Assembly: GCA_965202735.1 (NCBI GenBank)
Contig: OZ241844.1
Coordinates: 3,596,001 to 3,660,000, forward strand
DNA: 64,000 nucleotides
Origin: HK1 sp965202735
GTDB taxonomy: Bacteria; Pseudomonadota; Gammaproteobacteria; HK1
Direction: 5' to 3'
The notes beneath the pieces were generated by a model. The model was not told the DNA's origin, searched no databases, and saw nothing but the letters and a program-made list of their open reading frames with translations. The translations under genes were made by a program, and so were the position numbers. Shown piece after piece: positions 1 through 7,827 of this stretch (position 1 is the stretch's first letter; each line of letters starts with the position of its first letter).

Positions 1-2061
1 TGCCCGACCTGCGGCATGGAGCTCGAGCCGAGAGCGGCGCGGCCCGGCGATCGGCCGAGTCCGGAGCTCGCCGACCTGCGCCGCCGGCTCGTGGCCGCCT
101 GCGTTCTGACCCTGCCGGTCGTCGCGATCGCGATGAGCGAGATGGCGCCGGGACTCGACGTGCGGAGCCGGTTCGGGCCGGCGTGGTTCGGGTGGTCCCA
201 GGCGCTGCTCGCCACTCCGGTGGTGCTGTGGTGCGGATGGCCCTTCTTCGTCCGCGGGTGGACCTCGTTCGTCACGCGCAAGCTCAACATGTTCACCCTG
301 GTGGCCGTCGGCACCGGCGCCGCATGGCTCGCCAGCACGGGCGCGCTGCTGTTTCCGGACCTGCTCCCCGAGGCGTTCCGCATCGACGGCGCACCGCCGC
401 TCTACTTCGAGGCCGCCGCGGTCATCGTGACCCTGGTGATCCTCGGGCAGGTGCTGGAGCTTCGGGCCCGGGCCCGAACCGGCGACGCGATCCGCCGCCT
501 GCTCACCCTCGCCCCCGCCGTCGCGCGGCGGCTCGACCCCGATGGAACGGAGCGTGAGGTCGCGATCGATCGAATCGTGGTCGGCGACCGGCTGCGGATA
601 CGGCCCGGAGAGCGGGTCCCGACCGACGGCACGGTGCTCGACGGTACCGCGATCATCGACGAGTCGATGGTCACCGGCGAGCCGGTCCCGGTCGAGCGCA
701 GGGCCGGAGGCCCGGTCACCGGCGGCACCGTGAACCAGGCCGGCGCGTTCACGATGCGCGCCGGGCGGATCGGTTCCGAGACCCTGGTCGCGCAGATCGC
801 CGCGCTGGTGGGAGCCGCCGGCCGATCGCGAGCGCCGGTCCAGGCGGCCGCGGACGTGGTGGCGGGCTGGTTCGTCCCGGCGGTGGTGATCACGGCGGCA
901 ATCACGTTCGCCGCCTGGGCCGCGTTCGGTCCGGCGCCCTCGCTCGCCAACGCCTTCGTCGCCGCGGTGTCGGTGCTGATCATCGCCTGTCCCTGTGCGC
1001 TCGGACTGGCGACCCCGGTGTCGGTGATGACCGGCGTCGGCCGCGGCGCCCGCGACGGGGTGCTGATCCGGGACGCCGAGTCGCTGGAGCGCCTCGAGAA
1101 GGCCGACACCCTGGTGGTCGACAAGACCGGCACCCTGACCGAAGGCCGGCCGGCGCTCGGCGCGGCGTTCTCGGTGGGAAGCATCGCGGAGGAACGGTGG
1201 CTCGCCCTCGCGGCCGGCATCGAGCGCGCAAGCGAGCACCCGCTCGCGAGCGCCCTGACGGAAGGCGCCGAAGCGCGCGGCCTTCGCATGGAGCCGGCCG
1301 ACGAGTTCGAATCGCTCACGGGCCGCGGGGTGCGCGGACGCATCGGCGGGACCGAGGTGCTGGTCGGGAACGAGGCGTTGCTGCACGAGTCGGGTATCGA
1401 GCCCGGCGGTGACGCGGCCGATCGTGCCGAGTCGTTACGGGCGCGGGGGGCGACGGTGATGTGGGTCGCGATCGACGGCGAGCCGGCGGGGCTCGTCGCG
1501 GTCGAGGATCCGGTCAAGCCGCACGCGGCGGACAGCCTCCGGGCGCTGCGGGCCATGGGGCTCCGCATCGTGATGCTGAGCGGCGACAACGAGACCACGG
1601 CGCGCGCGGTGGCGCGCGAGCTCGGCATCCGCGAGGTCCGTGCCGGCATGACGCCGGCGGAGAAGCACGGCGCCGTCGCCGGCCTCCAGGCCCAGGGGCA
1701 CGTGGTCGCGATGGCGGGCGACGGCATCAACGATGCCCCCGCGCTCGCCCGCGCCGACGTCGGCATCGCGATGGGGACGGGCACCGACATCGCCATCGAG
1801 AGCGCCGGCATCACCCTGGTGAAGGGCGATCTGCGCGGAATCGTGAAGGCCCGCACACTCTCGATGGCCACGATGCGCAACATCCGGCAGAACCTGTTCT
1901 TCGCGTTCGCCTACAACGCGGTCGGCATCCCGGTCGCGGCCGGGGTGCTCTATCCGGTCCTGGGGGTGCTGCTGTCGCCGATGCTCGCGAGCGCCGCCAT
2001 GAGCGCGAGCTCGGTCTCGGTGGTCACGAACGCGCTGCGGCTCCGCAACACGGTCCTGTAG
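1..2061 (+). CDS. copA: Copper-exporting P1B-type ATPase, 5' end outside window
   Basis: The frame is open from base 1 and begins CPTCGMELEP, the end of the small heavy-metal-binding domain that precedes many copper ATPases, so the start lies upstream of the window. Then come the transmembrane helices, the actuator TGE loop (SMVTGEPVPV), the membrane metal site CPCALGLATP, the phosphorylation site DKTGTLTEG, the HP motif in SEHPLASAL, and the hinge GDGINDAPALARAD. CPC plus SEHP indicate P1B-1 Cu(I) export from the cytoplasm. The CueR-type gene 285 bp downstream on the same strand supports copper as the substrate. Family assignment is firm; metal specificity is inferred from motifs. Confidence 0.95.
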   Translation, partial: CPTCGMELEPRAARPGDRPSPELADLRRRLVAACVLTLPVVAIAMSEMAPGLDVRSRFGPAWFGWSQALLATPVVLWCGWPFFVRGWTSFVTRKLNMFTLVAVGTGAAWLASTGALLFPDLLPEAFRIDGAPPLYFEAAAVIVTLVILGQVLELRARARTGDAIRRLLTLAPAVARRLDPDGTEREVAIDRIVVGDRLRIRPGERVPTDGTVLDGTAIIDESMVTGEPVPVERRAGGPVTGGTVNQAGAFTMRAGRIGSETLVAQIAALVGAAGRSRAPVQAAADVVAGWFVPAVVITAAITFAAWAAFGPAPSLANAFVAAVSVLIIACPCALGLATPVSVMTGVGRGARDGVLIRDAESLERLEKADTLVVDKTGTLTEGRPALGAAFSVGSIAEERWLALAAGIERASEHPLASALTEGAEARGLRMEPADEFESLTGRGVRGRIGGTEVLVGNEALLHESGIEPGGDAADRAESLRARGATVMWVAIDGEPAGLVAVEDPVKPHAADSLRALRAMGLRIVMLSGDNETTARAVARELGIREVRAGMTPAEKHGAVAGLQAQGHVVAMAGDGINDAPALARADVGIAMGTGTDIAIESAGITLVKGDLRGIVKARTLSMATMRNIRQNLFFAFAYNAVGIPVAAGVLYPVLGVLLSPMLASAAMSASSVSVVTNALRLRNTVL

Positions 2062-2062
2062 C

Positions 2063-2173
2063 CTGGGTGTACGTCCGATTTGTGGAGCGTCTGGACCGAG
2101 GGCGGGATGTCTTCGCTCCCAGGGTTTCCCGGGACCGGAAACGAGGGATCTCGCAAATCGGACGTACACCCAG
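2063..2173. repeat. Palindromic intergenic repeat, family R2 (copy a)
   Basis: A 111-bp unit whose first and last 20 bases are inverted copies of each other (core GTGTACGTCCGATTTG). It starts two bases after the copA stop codon. A diverged copy in the opposite orientation lies near 45.43 kb. MITE R1a is inserted into its right arm. Confidence 0.75.
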
Positions 2174-2296
2174 CAGCAATTCCCGCCAGCGCCCGGGAGA
2201 GGCCGTACCGTGGTGGAATTCTGGTGTGATTTCGACCTTCCGGGTGTCGAATCGAGGGGATCTCAGGGGTCTGTTCCCGCCTGGCGGGAATTGCTG
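2174..2296. mobile_element. MITE-like element R1a with 9-bp target duplication
   Basis: A 123-bp element with perfect terminal inverted repeats CAGCAATTCCCGCCAG. It is flanked by the perfect 9-bp direct repeat TACACCCAG (2165-2173 and 2297-2305). The duplicated target belongs to the right arm of repeat R2a, so R1 inserted into R2. Related copies lie at 40.31, 53.05 and 63.12 kb. It has no coding capacity and was presumably moved by a transposase in trans. Confidence 0.85.
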
Positions 2297-2345
2297 TACA
2301 CCCAGGGGCGACTGTAGCTTCGTTTCGGCGACGGAGGGGCGGGTC

Positions 2346-2747
2346 ATGCGGATCGGCGAAGCGGCGAAGCGCTCGGGGATGGCGGCGAAGACCATCCGCT
2401 TCTACGAGGAGGCCGGACTCATCGAGCCCGCGCCGCGCACGGGCAGCGGCTACCGGGAGTTCAGCGACGACGACGTGCGGCGGCTCCGGTTCATCCATCG
2501 CGCCCGCAACCTGGGATTCAACCTCGACGAGGTCGGGCGGCTGCTCTCGCTGTGGTCCGATCGGGAACGGGCGAGCGCGGACGTGAAGCGGCTCGCCCTG
2601 GAGCATGTCGGACGGGTGGAGGCAAAGATGGCGGAGCTGCGCTCGATGCGCGACGCCATCCTCCACCTCGCCGAGCGGTGCCACGGCGACGACCGCCCCG
2701 AGTGCCCGATCCTCGACGAGCTCGCCGGCGAAACGCGCGCCGAATGA
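2346..2747 (+). CDS. cueR: CueR-type MerR-family copper-responsive regulator
   Basis: A 133-residue protein beginning MRIGEAAKRSGM, followed by TIRFYEEAGLIEP, the winged-helix signature of the MerR family. A long dimerisation helix follows, then the metal loop C-H-G-D-D-R-P-E-C, the C-x7-C spacing of Cu(I)-sensing CueR. Such proteins activate copA-type promoters by untwisting a long -35/-10 spacer. The gene lies downstream of copA and upstream of a cytochrome c, forming a copper-handling cluster. The copA promoter is outside the window, so no operator can be shown. Confidence 0.9.
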   Translation: MRIGEAAKRSGMAAKTIRFYEEAGLIEPAPRTGSGYREFSDDDVRRLRFIHRARNLGFNLDEVGRLLSLWSDRERASADVKRLALEHVGRVEAKMAELRSMRDAILHLAERCHGDDRPECPILDELAGETRAE

Positions 2748-2793
2748 AGCGGCCACGCGGGGCCGGCCGAGCCACACGAAGGAGAAACCGATC

Positions 2794-3231
2794 ATGATGC
2801 GTCACGTCATCGCGCCTGCATTCGCCGTGCTCGCCTGGGCCGCTGCGATGCACGCCTTCGCAGCCGAGGCTCAGGAACGCTGGTACGACACGGCGCGGGT
2901 CGAATCCGGTGGAAAGGTCTACGCGCTGCACTGTGCGGAGTGCCACGGCGCACGCGGCGAGGCGACGCCGGACTGGCGGCGGCGCGAGTCCGACGGGTCG
3001 TTTCCGCCGCCGCCGCTCAACGGCACGGCACACACGTGGCACCACCCGTTCGAGATCCTCGCGCGACAGATCCTGTTCGGCGCGCCGGGCGGCGGCGGAA
3101 AGATGCCCCCGTTTCGGAGCACGCTCGCCGACGAGGAAGTGATCAACGTCATCGCATGGTTCCAGAGCCTGTGGCCGGACGAGATCTACACGCAGTGGTG
3201 GGCGATTCAGCAGCGTTCGATGCAGCAGTAG
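2794..3231 (+). CDS. Exported single-haem cytochrome c
   Basis: 145 residues. The N-terminus is a signal peptide (hydrophobic core VIAPAFAVLAWAAAMHAFA). A CAECH haem-binding motif follows at about residue 50, with a methionine ligand candidate in GGGGKMPPF. The family is cytochrome_CBB3/cytochrome c class I; the protein would be periplasmic. The start at 2794 has a good ribosome site (GAAGGAG at 2778-2784). It sits 46 bp after cueR on the same strand, so it may be copper-regulated and may help oxidise or deliver copper. That role is inferred only from position. Confidence 0.85.
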   Translation: MMRHVIAPAFAVLAWAAAMHAFAAEAQERWYDTARVESGGKVYALHCAECHGARGEATPDWRRRESDGSFPPPPLNGTAHTWHHPFEILARQILFGAPGGGGKMPPFRSTLADEEVINVIAWFQSLWPDEIYTQWWAIQQRSMQQ

Positions 3232-3471
3232 AAGCCGGGGACGGCGCGGGCGCGGGGGGTGTACGTCGCATCTGTGGGATTCACGAGATTGCGGCGACGC
3301 GGCTTGCGGTGGAACCGCACGCCGCCTGGAAGTCCTGCGCCCGCTTGCCCGCCTGGAGCGAGAAGACCTCCTGCCGTCTCCGCCGCTCCGACTCCAGTAT
3401 TCAACTCCAGGATGGCCGTAGCCCCCTGTCGTGCGATCTGCATCGAGGAACCCGCATCCCTCGCCTTCGCA
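3232..3471. other. Intergenic region, convergent genes
   Basis: No gene seen. It contains GTGTACGTCGCATCTGTGGG, which resembles the edge of repeat family R2. It also contains GCTTGCGGTGGAACCGCA near 3303, which recurs near 11.27 kb. Both may be eroded dispersed repeats. Confidence 0.4.
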
Positions 3472-4170
3472 CTACGGGCGTGGCTGATCCTTGACCCAGG
3501 CCAACCGAAGCCGGATCCCTTCGCAGTTCCGTTCCCCGGACACGCAGTTCACCGCCTCCACCGGAATTCCCATTGATCTGGAGAACGCCTGGAAATCCGG
3601 GAACGACTTGTCGGTCACGCTGAACGAATGCACCAGCATGACCGCCCGCGTTGTCTGGTACCGCTGAGCCTCATAGATGGCCGAGGCCGTCCGATGGAGC
3701 AACTGATAACGGATTCTGTCCATATCGTCGACCCTGAGCCCGAGAGACGCGCAAAGGGCCTTCAACCGACACTCCTTGCCGGGGCTGCCATCGTTCCAGG
3801 CCGAGACGAGGTCGCCGAACGGCTCGTCCACCTTGCCCTCGACCGCGATCACCGCATAGCCATGGACCGAGTTCACGAAGGCGAGGAGGTCGGTCTGGCT
3901 TCGGCGCCCGGGTGTTCGGAGATCCACCTCGCGTTCGAACAAGCCCTCGACCAGAGTAGCTCCTGCATAGTCAGGGCAGGTTTCCAAGACCGAGCGTACC
4001 TTGTCCGGAATACCACCGGCACCAACCCAGGAATACGCCAGTTCATAGGCTGAGTAGCCCCGTTTCCAGTGTCGCTCCCGCTTGGCGAGATACGGGATCA
4101 CATCCTCGGGCTTCACGATCTCCTGAGCGTGGAAGAAACGATTCTTCTGGACGTGGCAGAAACGACTCAT
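3472..4170 (-). CDS. Hypothetical protein, possible PD-(D/E)XK-like fold
   Basis: 232 residues, not assigned to a named family with confidence. A central stretch reads DLLAFV...YAVIAVEGKVDEPFG, with D, E and K spaced as in PD-(D/E)XK nuclease cores, and the C-terminus (MLVHSFS...NCVSGERNCEGIRLRLAWV) looks like a compact domain. Base composition is less GC-rich than copA or cueR, suggesting acquisition. The start is 25 bp from the left end of the 5.5-kb transposable unit, which inserted in its upstream region and may have removed its promoter. Nuclease activity is only a suggestion. Confidence 0.6.
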   Translation of the reverse strand: MSRFCHVQKNRFFHAQEIVKPEDVIPYLAKRERHWKRGYSAYELAYSWVGAGGIPDKVRSVLETCPDYAGATLVEGLFEREVDLRTPGRRSQTDLLAFVNSVHGYAVIAVEGKVDEPFGDLVSAWNDGSPGKECRLKALCASLGLRVDDMDRIRYQLLHRTASAIYEAQRYQTTRAVMLVHSFSVTDKSFPDFQAFSRSMGIPVEAVNCVSGERNCEGIRLRLAWVKDQPRP

Positions 4171-4195
4171 CGGGGCCTCCTGCGGTGTTCCGTAT

Positions 4196-4221
4196 GGAGA
4201 TTATATACGTAGGTCGATTTT
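4196..4221 (+). repeat. Left terminal inverted repeat of the 5.5-kb unit
   Basis: Reads inward GGAGATTATATACGTAGG, then TCGATTTT. It pairs with 9683-9708 read on the minus strand. The three outermost bases differ from the right end. Confidence 0.75.
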
Positions 4222-4330
4222 GCGCGCCACCACGGCGACCATCCCCTCGGTCATTGCGCCGAGAAAATGGAAGCCGACATGCAACAACCGGAATTCAGCA
4301 GGGAGGTCGTCGCCGTCCTGGTGGCGGCCA

Positions 4331-4670
4331 TCATTGGAAGCGTGATCGATCCAGAGGCCGTTTTTCCCGAAGCGCGTCCCCAACCTCCTCCACCGTTCGA
4401 CGAATCCTCTGCTCCTGCTCTGGAGGTAGAGGAGCGTCTAGCCAGTCTTCTGCTCCATTACGACTTTCGCGTACACGAGCTAGAACCCCCTGGATTGTCG
4501 GCTCCACGCGAAAGCGGAGTACGCAGAGGTTCGCTCGATGCTCCTCGCGACGATGGAGTATCAGATGCGGCTCGCCTCGCCTCGCGGGTCGGCGCACCAG
4601 GGCCGTACCGCGCGAAGGCGCGGGCCAGCTCGGCCGGGGTCGCGTCCGTCGCTGGCGGATGCTTGCTCAT
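4331..4670 (-). pseudogene. Possible frameshifted small hypothetical gene
   Basis: On the minus strand one frame starts MSKHPPATDATPAELARAF at 4670. A second frame continues with a protein-like stretch (ANLCVLRFRVEPTIQGVLARV...RIRRTVEEVGDAL) to a stop at 4331. Together they suggest a gene of about 110 residues broken by a frameshift near 4.57 kb. Competing plus-strand frames also exist, so strand and reality are uncertain. No function is recognised. The remainder of 4222-4750 shows nothing clearer. Confidence 0.3.
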
Positions 4671-4750
4671 GCTGTCGCCACCACGGTGGGAATTGGAACA
4701 GCATGGTAATCTGTCACACGCCGTTCAGCCAGTAGCCCGTTGTCGGGCTG

Positions 4751-4871
4751 CCTGCTGAATACAACAACCCATTCCAGGGCAGGGAGTCATGACCCGGCCC
4801 GGGTGAATAGGCAGGGTTCCTCACATCTACTGTGCTGAACGGCACGGCCCGACGCCCTTTTCCGGCGTCGG
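4751..4871 (+). ncRNA. Candidate structured leader RNA, copy A
   Basis: Shares conserved blocks with leaders at 7.27 and 39.85 kb: CCTGCTGAATACAACA, then after 35-45 bases GAATAGGCAGG, then ACGGCC followed by a GC hairpin. Here the hairpins are GTGC/GCAC (TGTGCTGAACGGCAC) and CCGACGCC/GGCGTCGG (4849-4871). Stem sequences differ between copies while pairing is kept. It ends 30 bases before the lipoprotein start at 4902. It matches no riboswitch class that I recognise. Confidence 0.55.
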
Positions 4872-4901
4872 TTCTCCTGCTTCGCAACGGAGGTATGTCC
4901 C

Positions 4902-5972
4902 ATGCGCACTACAGCCTTCCTGCTGTCCTTCACCCTCGTCACGCTCGCCGGTTGCGGCGGTGACGATGGAAACGTCCGGCCTCAGTCCATCGCATCTGCC
5001 CCGCGTACCGCCACGGATGCAGCCGCAGCGAATCCAGCCCGTACCCGGATGGCTATCACCGAGGCTGCGACCTCGCTCCCGCGGTTCGGGAGCATCACTC
5101 AGTCGTCGAACCACGGGGTCTCCGGCATCACGAGCGATGCGGCTTCGACGACCTTCGACGGTTCCGGCTTAGCGGTGACGGTGACCCGTCAGGACGGCAG
5201 CAGTCTTCAGCTCAATTCCGAGACCGATACGGTTCCAGGCTACGCACCTACCGGAGCATCACCCATCGCCGGACACTCGTTACGCGCTTGGGGGATGGCT
5301 CGCTCTTCCGACACGTCCGTATCGATCGGGTCCGCCGCGGTCACCTCGCACAACTCCGACCCGACGTAATATCTCGCTTGGGGCCTGTGGATGCATGTCA
5401 CGGGAGATGCCGAGCAGGTCACGGGCATGGAGGTCGGCGCCTTCGTCGATGGTCCCGAGATATCGAGCGCTGTGGATGTTCCGTTACTCGGCATCGCCAC
5501 CTATCACGGCGTCGCGTCCGGCTTCGCAGTACAGCGGATGGGCACCGAAGGGATCGCGGCTGGTGTTCCGCAAGGAACCACCCTCATCGGCGGCTACGAC
5601 GGTTCTCTCGATCTGATCGCCGACTTCGGCGCGGCGCGAATTTGGGGAACCATCGACGAAATGTACGTGACCGGCGTCGCAGTTTTGCCCGATGGCCAAA
5701 CAGAGGCATTTGAAGGCGCGAATTCCACGGTCATTCACCTTCAACCTCTCGCCATCGCGAGCGACGGCACTTTCAGGGGTGAAGGCGTGACCGTCACGCA
5801 CCCGCTGTACACGATTGTTGACTCCGAAGGGGCGTGGGGTGGGCGCTTCTCGACCATCGACGATGCGGACGGGAACCCGCGTCTCGTCGCCGGGACGCAT
5901 GGCGCTTCCTGGACATCGTCAGGAGGCACGAAAGCCATTTTCTTGGGCACGTTGGTCGGCTCTAACGAGTAG
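4902..5972 (+). pseudogene. Exported lipoprotein gene interrupted by one in-frame stop codon
   Basis: The first part (4902-5369) encodes a lipoprotein signal, MRTTAFLLSFTLVTLAGCGG, with a lipobox cysteine at about residue 18. TAA at 5367-5369 ends it. The same frame then runs open from YLAWGLWMHVTGD through a beta-rich, Gly/Ser/Thr-rich domain to 5972, ending LGTLVGSNE. The downstream part resembles the barrel domain of transferrin-binding-protein-like surface lipoproteins. One nonsense change (or recoding) separates the halves, about 356 residues in all. The start has GGAGGT just upstream at 4889. It is a passenger gene of the 5.5-kb unit. Confidence 0.65.
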
Positions 5973-6093
5973 GAATCACCGAACCCTTTGCACGCACGCA
6001 CCGCGCCCCGGCTAGCCTCCGGGACGCACCCCTTCTGGGAGAGGCGAGTAGACTGCACCACCGCCTTCGGTGTTGAACGGCAGTAACATGAAC

Positions 6094-6127
6094 GAGCGTC
6101 CCGGCCGTTGCCGCGGCCGGGACGCTC
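6094..6127 (+). promoter_or_regulatory. Strong GC hairpin upstream of small ORF
   Basis: A perfect 14-bp stem (GAGCGTCCCGGCCG with its complement) and a 6-base loop. It ends 24 bases before the start codon at 6152 and has no U tract. Similar hairpins precede the genes at 4902, 7426 and 7828. It could be a terminator for the preceding gene or a 5' leader structure. Confidence 0.5.
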
Positions 6128-6151
6128 AACCACCACTACTGGAGAACTACG

Positions 6152-6418
6152 ATGAGCAGAGTACCAGCAGTGTCCAATCGGGATGTAGACGACCTATCCG
6201 AGGACATCCTGCAGGTTACAAGTCTGGCGGTGGACCACTCCAAGAACCGACCCATAATGGTTCTGACCGCTGGATACGTCCAGCACAAACAGGCTGATGG
6301 GGATCGGATTGAACTCGCTCTGTCTCCGCCGGCTGCCGCGCGGCTATCACGTCTTCTTGCCGAGGCCGTGGAGAAGTACCTTCACGGCGACGACGCTGAA
6401 TTGTCTCGAACAGGATAA
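6152..6418 (+). CDS. Small hypothetical cytoplasmic protein
   Basis: 88 residues with no signal peptide or membrane segment. The sequence alternates a short beta segment (RPIMVLTAGYVQ) and a helix (PPAAARLSRLLAEAVEKYL), which looks like a small folded domain. A ribosome site (CTGGAGA) lies 8 bases before ATG. It lies inside the 5.5-kb unit, preceded by a strong hairpin. No function recognised. Confidence 0.55.
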   Translation: MSRVPAVSNRDVDDLSEDILQVTSLAVDHSKNRPIMVLTAGYVQHKQADGDRIELALSPPAAARLSRLLAEAVEKYLHGDDAELSRTG

Positions 6419-6485
6419 TCTCAGCGGTCACCATGACGACAGGATACCACCAACGACTTGGCGGGCGCGACGCCGGAGACTCTGG

Positions 6486-7215
6486 GGTAGTGGGTCAGTT
6501 TGAAATCTCGCCGTTGGCGCGCCGCTTCTTGTAGCGACCGCGTGGCCCAGGCGGCGTGGCCTCGTCGATGAGACGCACGAGATCCGCGATCTCCCACAGC
6601 CGGTTCGTCACGCCAGCCTCCATCGCCGGCGTCACTCTCAGCGTCTGATGTAGCCGGCAGAAATTGTAGTGGAAGATGTGGAGCGCCACCGCATGCGCGT
6701 GGTTCATCAGCTTCTTCGAGAAGGCGCTGGTCAGCCGGGTAAAGCGCCGCATCGACATCCGCATGGTGAGGTTCTGACGCTCAACGTAGGATGTGCTGAT
6801 GTGCTTCCGGTCGGGCTCACCCTCGACCACCTTCACCTTGATGCCTGTGCAGTCGGCGGGCGAGTACTTCCGCTCGTGTGTCTTCTCGCTCTCGTCGCCC
6901 GAGCCGTACAGCTTGATGAGCTGCGCGTAGTCCACGTCGCCGCCGAACGCGCCCTCGACCGCCTCGAAGTAGGCGACACGGCCGTCCGTGGTGAGCTGGA
7001 CGCGGTGCGCCAGCCGCCGCCGTAGGTCGTCCATCAGCTCAATGGCTGTCATGCTGGAGCGGTCGCCGATACGCCAGGTCGGAATCAGCTTCGTTTCGGC
7101 GCACAGCGCGACCCACGTCCAGACATCACCCGCCTCGGGCGGTGCCGACTTCGCACGCGGGACGTTTTTCTTCTTCGCGTAATAGACGAGAACGACTAAT
7201 CGTTGAGCTTGCCCC
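6486..7215 (-). mobile_element. IS1-like transposase remnant, 5' truncated
   Basis: The minus-strand reading frame (to stop at 6495) carries the IS1-family core: KNVPRAKSAPPEAGDVWTW, VQLTTDGRVAYFEAVEGAFG, then STSYVERQNLTMRMSMRRFTR near the C-terminus. The first catalytic region, normally DEIWSF, is disrupted around 7200-7210 (GAT then TAG), and the helix-turn-helix N-terminus is missing. The 3' terminal repeat survives as GGTAGTGGGTCAGTTTGA at 6486-6503; the other end is gone. The same 18 bases terminate a 69-bp MITE at 61.14 kb. Inactive nested insertion inside the larger unit. Confidence 0.8.
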
Positions 7216-7271
7216 CCGAAATGAGGTATACGAAGAGTGCGCATCAGTCGGTGGTCCGCTCTGCCGGGCCT

Positions 7272-7399
7272 CCTGCTGAATACAACAGCCTCTAAACCGG
7301 CACTGGTTTTGCCACCGGGGCCCGGCGAATAGGCAGGACTTCAACGCGATGATCACCGTGCTGATGCGCACGGCCGGCGCCATTTCCTACGGCACCGGC
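7272..7399 (+). ncRNA. Candidate structured leader RNA, copy B
   Basis: Conserved blocks CCTGCTGAATACAACAGCC, GGCGAATAGGCAGGACTTC, GCGATGATC and ACGGCCGGCGCC, shared with copies A and C. Hairpins CGTGC/GCACG (7357-7372) and GCCGG/CCGGC (7373-7399) keep pairing although their sequences differ from copy A. It is followed by AAGGAG and the start codon of the secreted repeat protein at 7426. Confidence 0.55.
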
Positions 7400-7425
7400 A
7401 TCCACGTCAGCACAAGGAGACCATT

Positions 7426-7755
7426 ATGTCCAAGAAAGGATGGCTATTCGGCATCGTGATGTGCCTCTTCGTTGCAGGTGCGACCGCCCAGATGCGGTAC
7501 TATCGGTTCAGCGACGGAACGACGGGGAGCTCCAGCAATTACGGATCGGGAACGACCTATCACCGATTCAGCGACGGAACGACAGGAAGGTCCAGAAATT
7601 ACGGGTCGGGAACGACCTATCATCGGTTCAGCGACGGAACGACAGGGAGGTCCAGCAATTACGGGTCGGGAACGACCTATCACCGGTTCAGCGACGGAAA
7701 GAGATGTACGTCAAGAAGTTACGGAACGAGAACCACGTACACCTCGTGTTGGTGA
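7426..7755 (+). CDS. Small secreted protein with four 20-residue tandem repeats
   Basis: 109 residues. A signal peptide (WLFGIVMCLFVAGATA) is followed by repeats of the type YHRFSDGTTGRSSNYGSGTT, about four copies, the last diverged with two cysteines (KRCTSRSYG...YTSCW). The DNA repeat period is 60 bp. The Gly/Ser/Tyr/Thr composition predicts an extended or beta-solenoid-like exported peptide. The start follows a good AAGGAG ribosome site and structured leader B. Function unknown; it belongs to the passenger set of the 5.5-kb unit. Confidence 0.75.
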   Translation: MSKKGWLFGIVMCLFVAGATAQMRYYRFSDGTTGSSSNYGSGTTYHRFSDGTTGRSRNYGSGTTYHRFSDGTTGRSSNYGSGTTYHRFSDGKRCTSRSYGTRTTYTSCW

Positions 7756-7769
7756 AGGAAGCAATGTCA

Positions 7770-7794
7770 CGGCGGGGCCTTGCACGCCCCGCCG
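7770..7794 (+). promoter_or_regulatory. GC hairpin between secreted repeat protein and M48 gene
   Basis: A perfect 9-bp stem (CGGCGGGGC with its complement) and a 7-base loop, 33 bases before the M48 start. No U tract. It may be a terminator-like or leader element. Confidence 0.45.
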
Positions 7795-7827
7795 CATTTC
7801 AACCCGATCACCACACGGGAGACGCCG

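Noticed and set aside
2518..3045. 175-codon minus-strand frame over cueR and the cytochrome gene
   Set aside because: Arg-rich shadow of two convincingly coding plus-strand genes.
4267..4758. 163-codon plus-strand frame at the left of the 5.5-kb unit
   Set aside because: The first part looks passable, but the rest is low-quality and contradicts a better minus-strand pair of frames. Neither strand is secure, so only a weak minus-strand pseudogene is listed.
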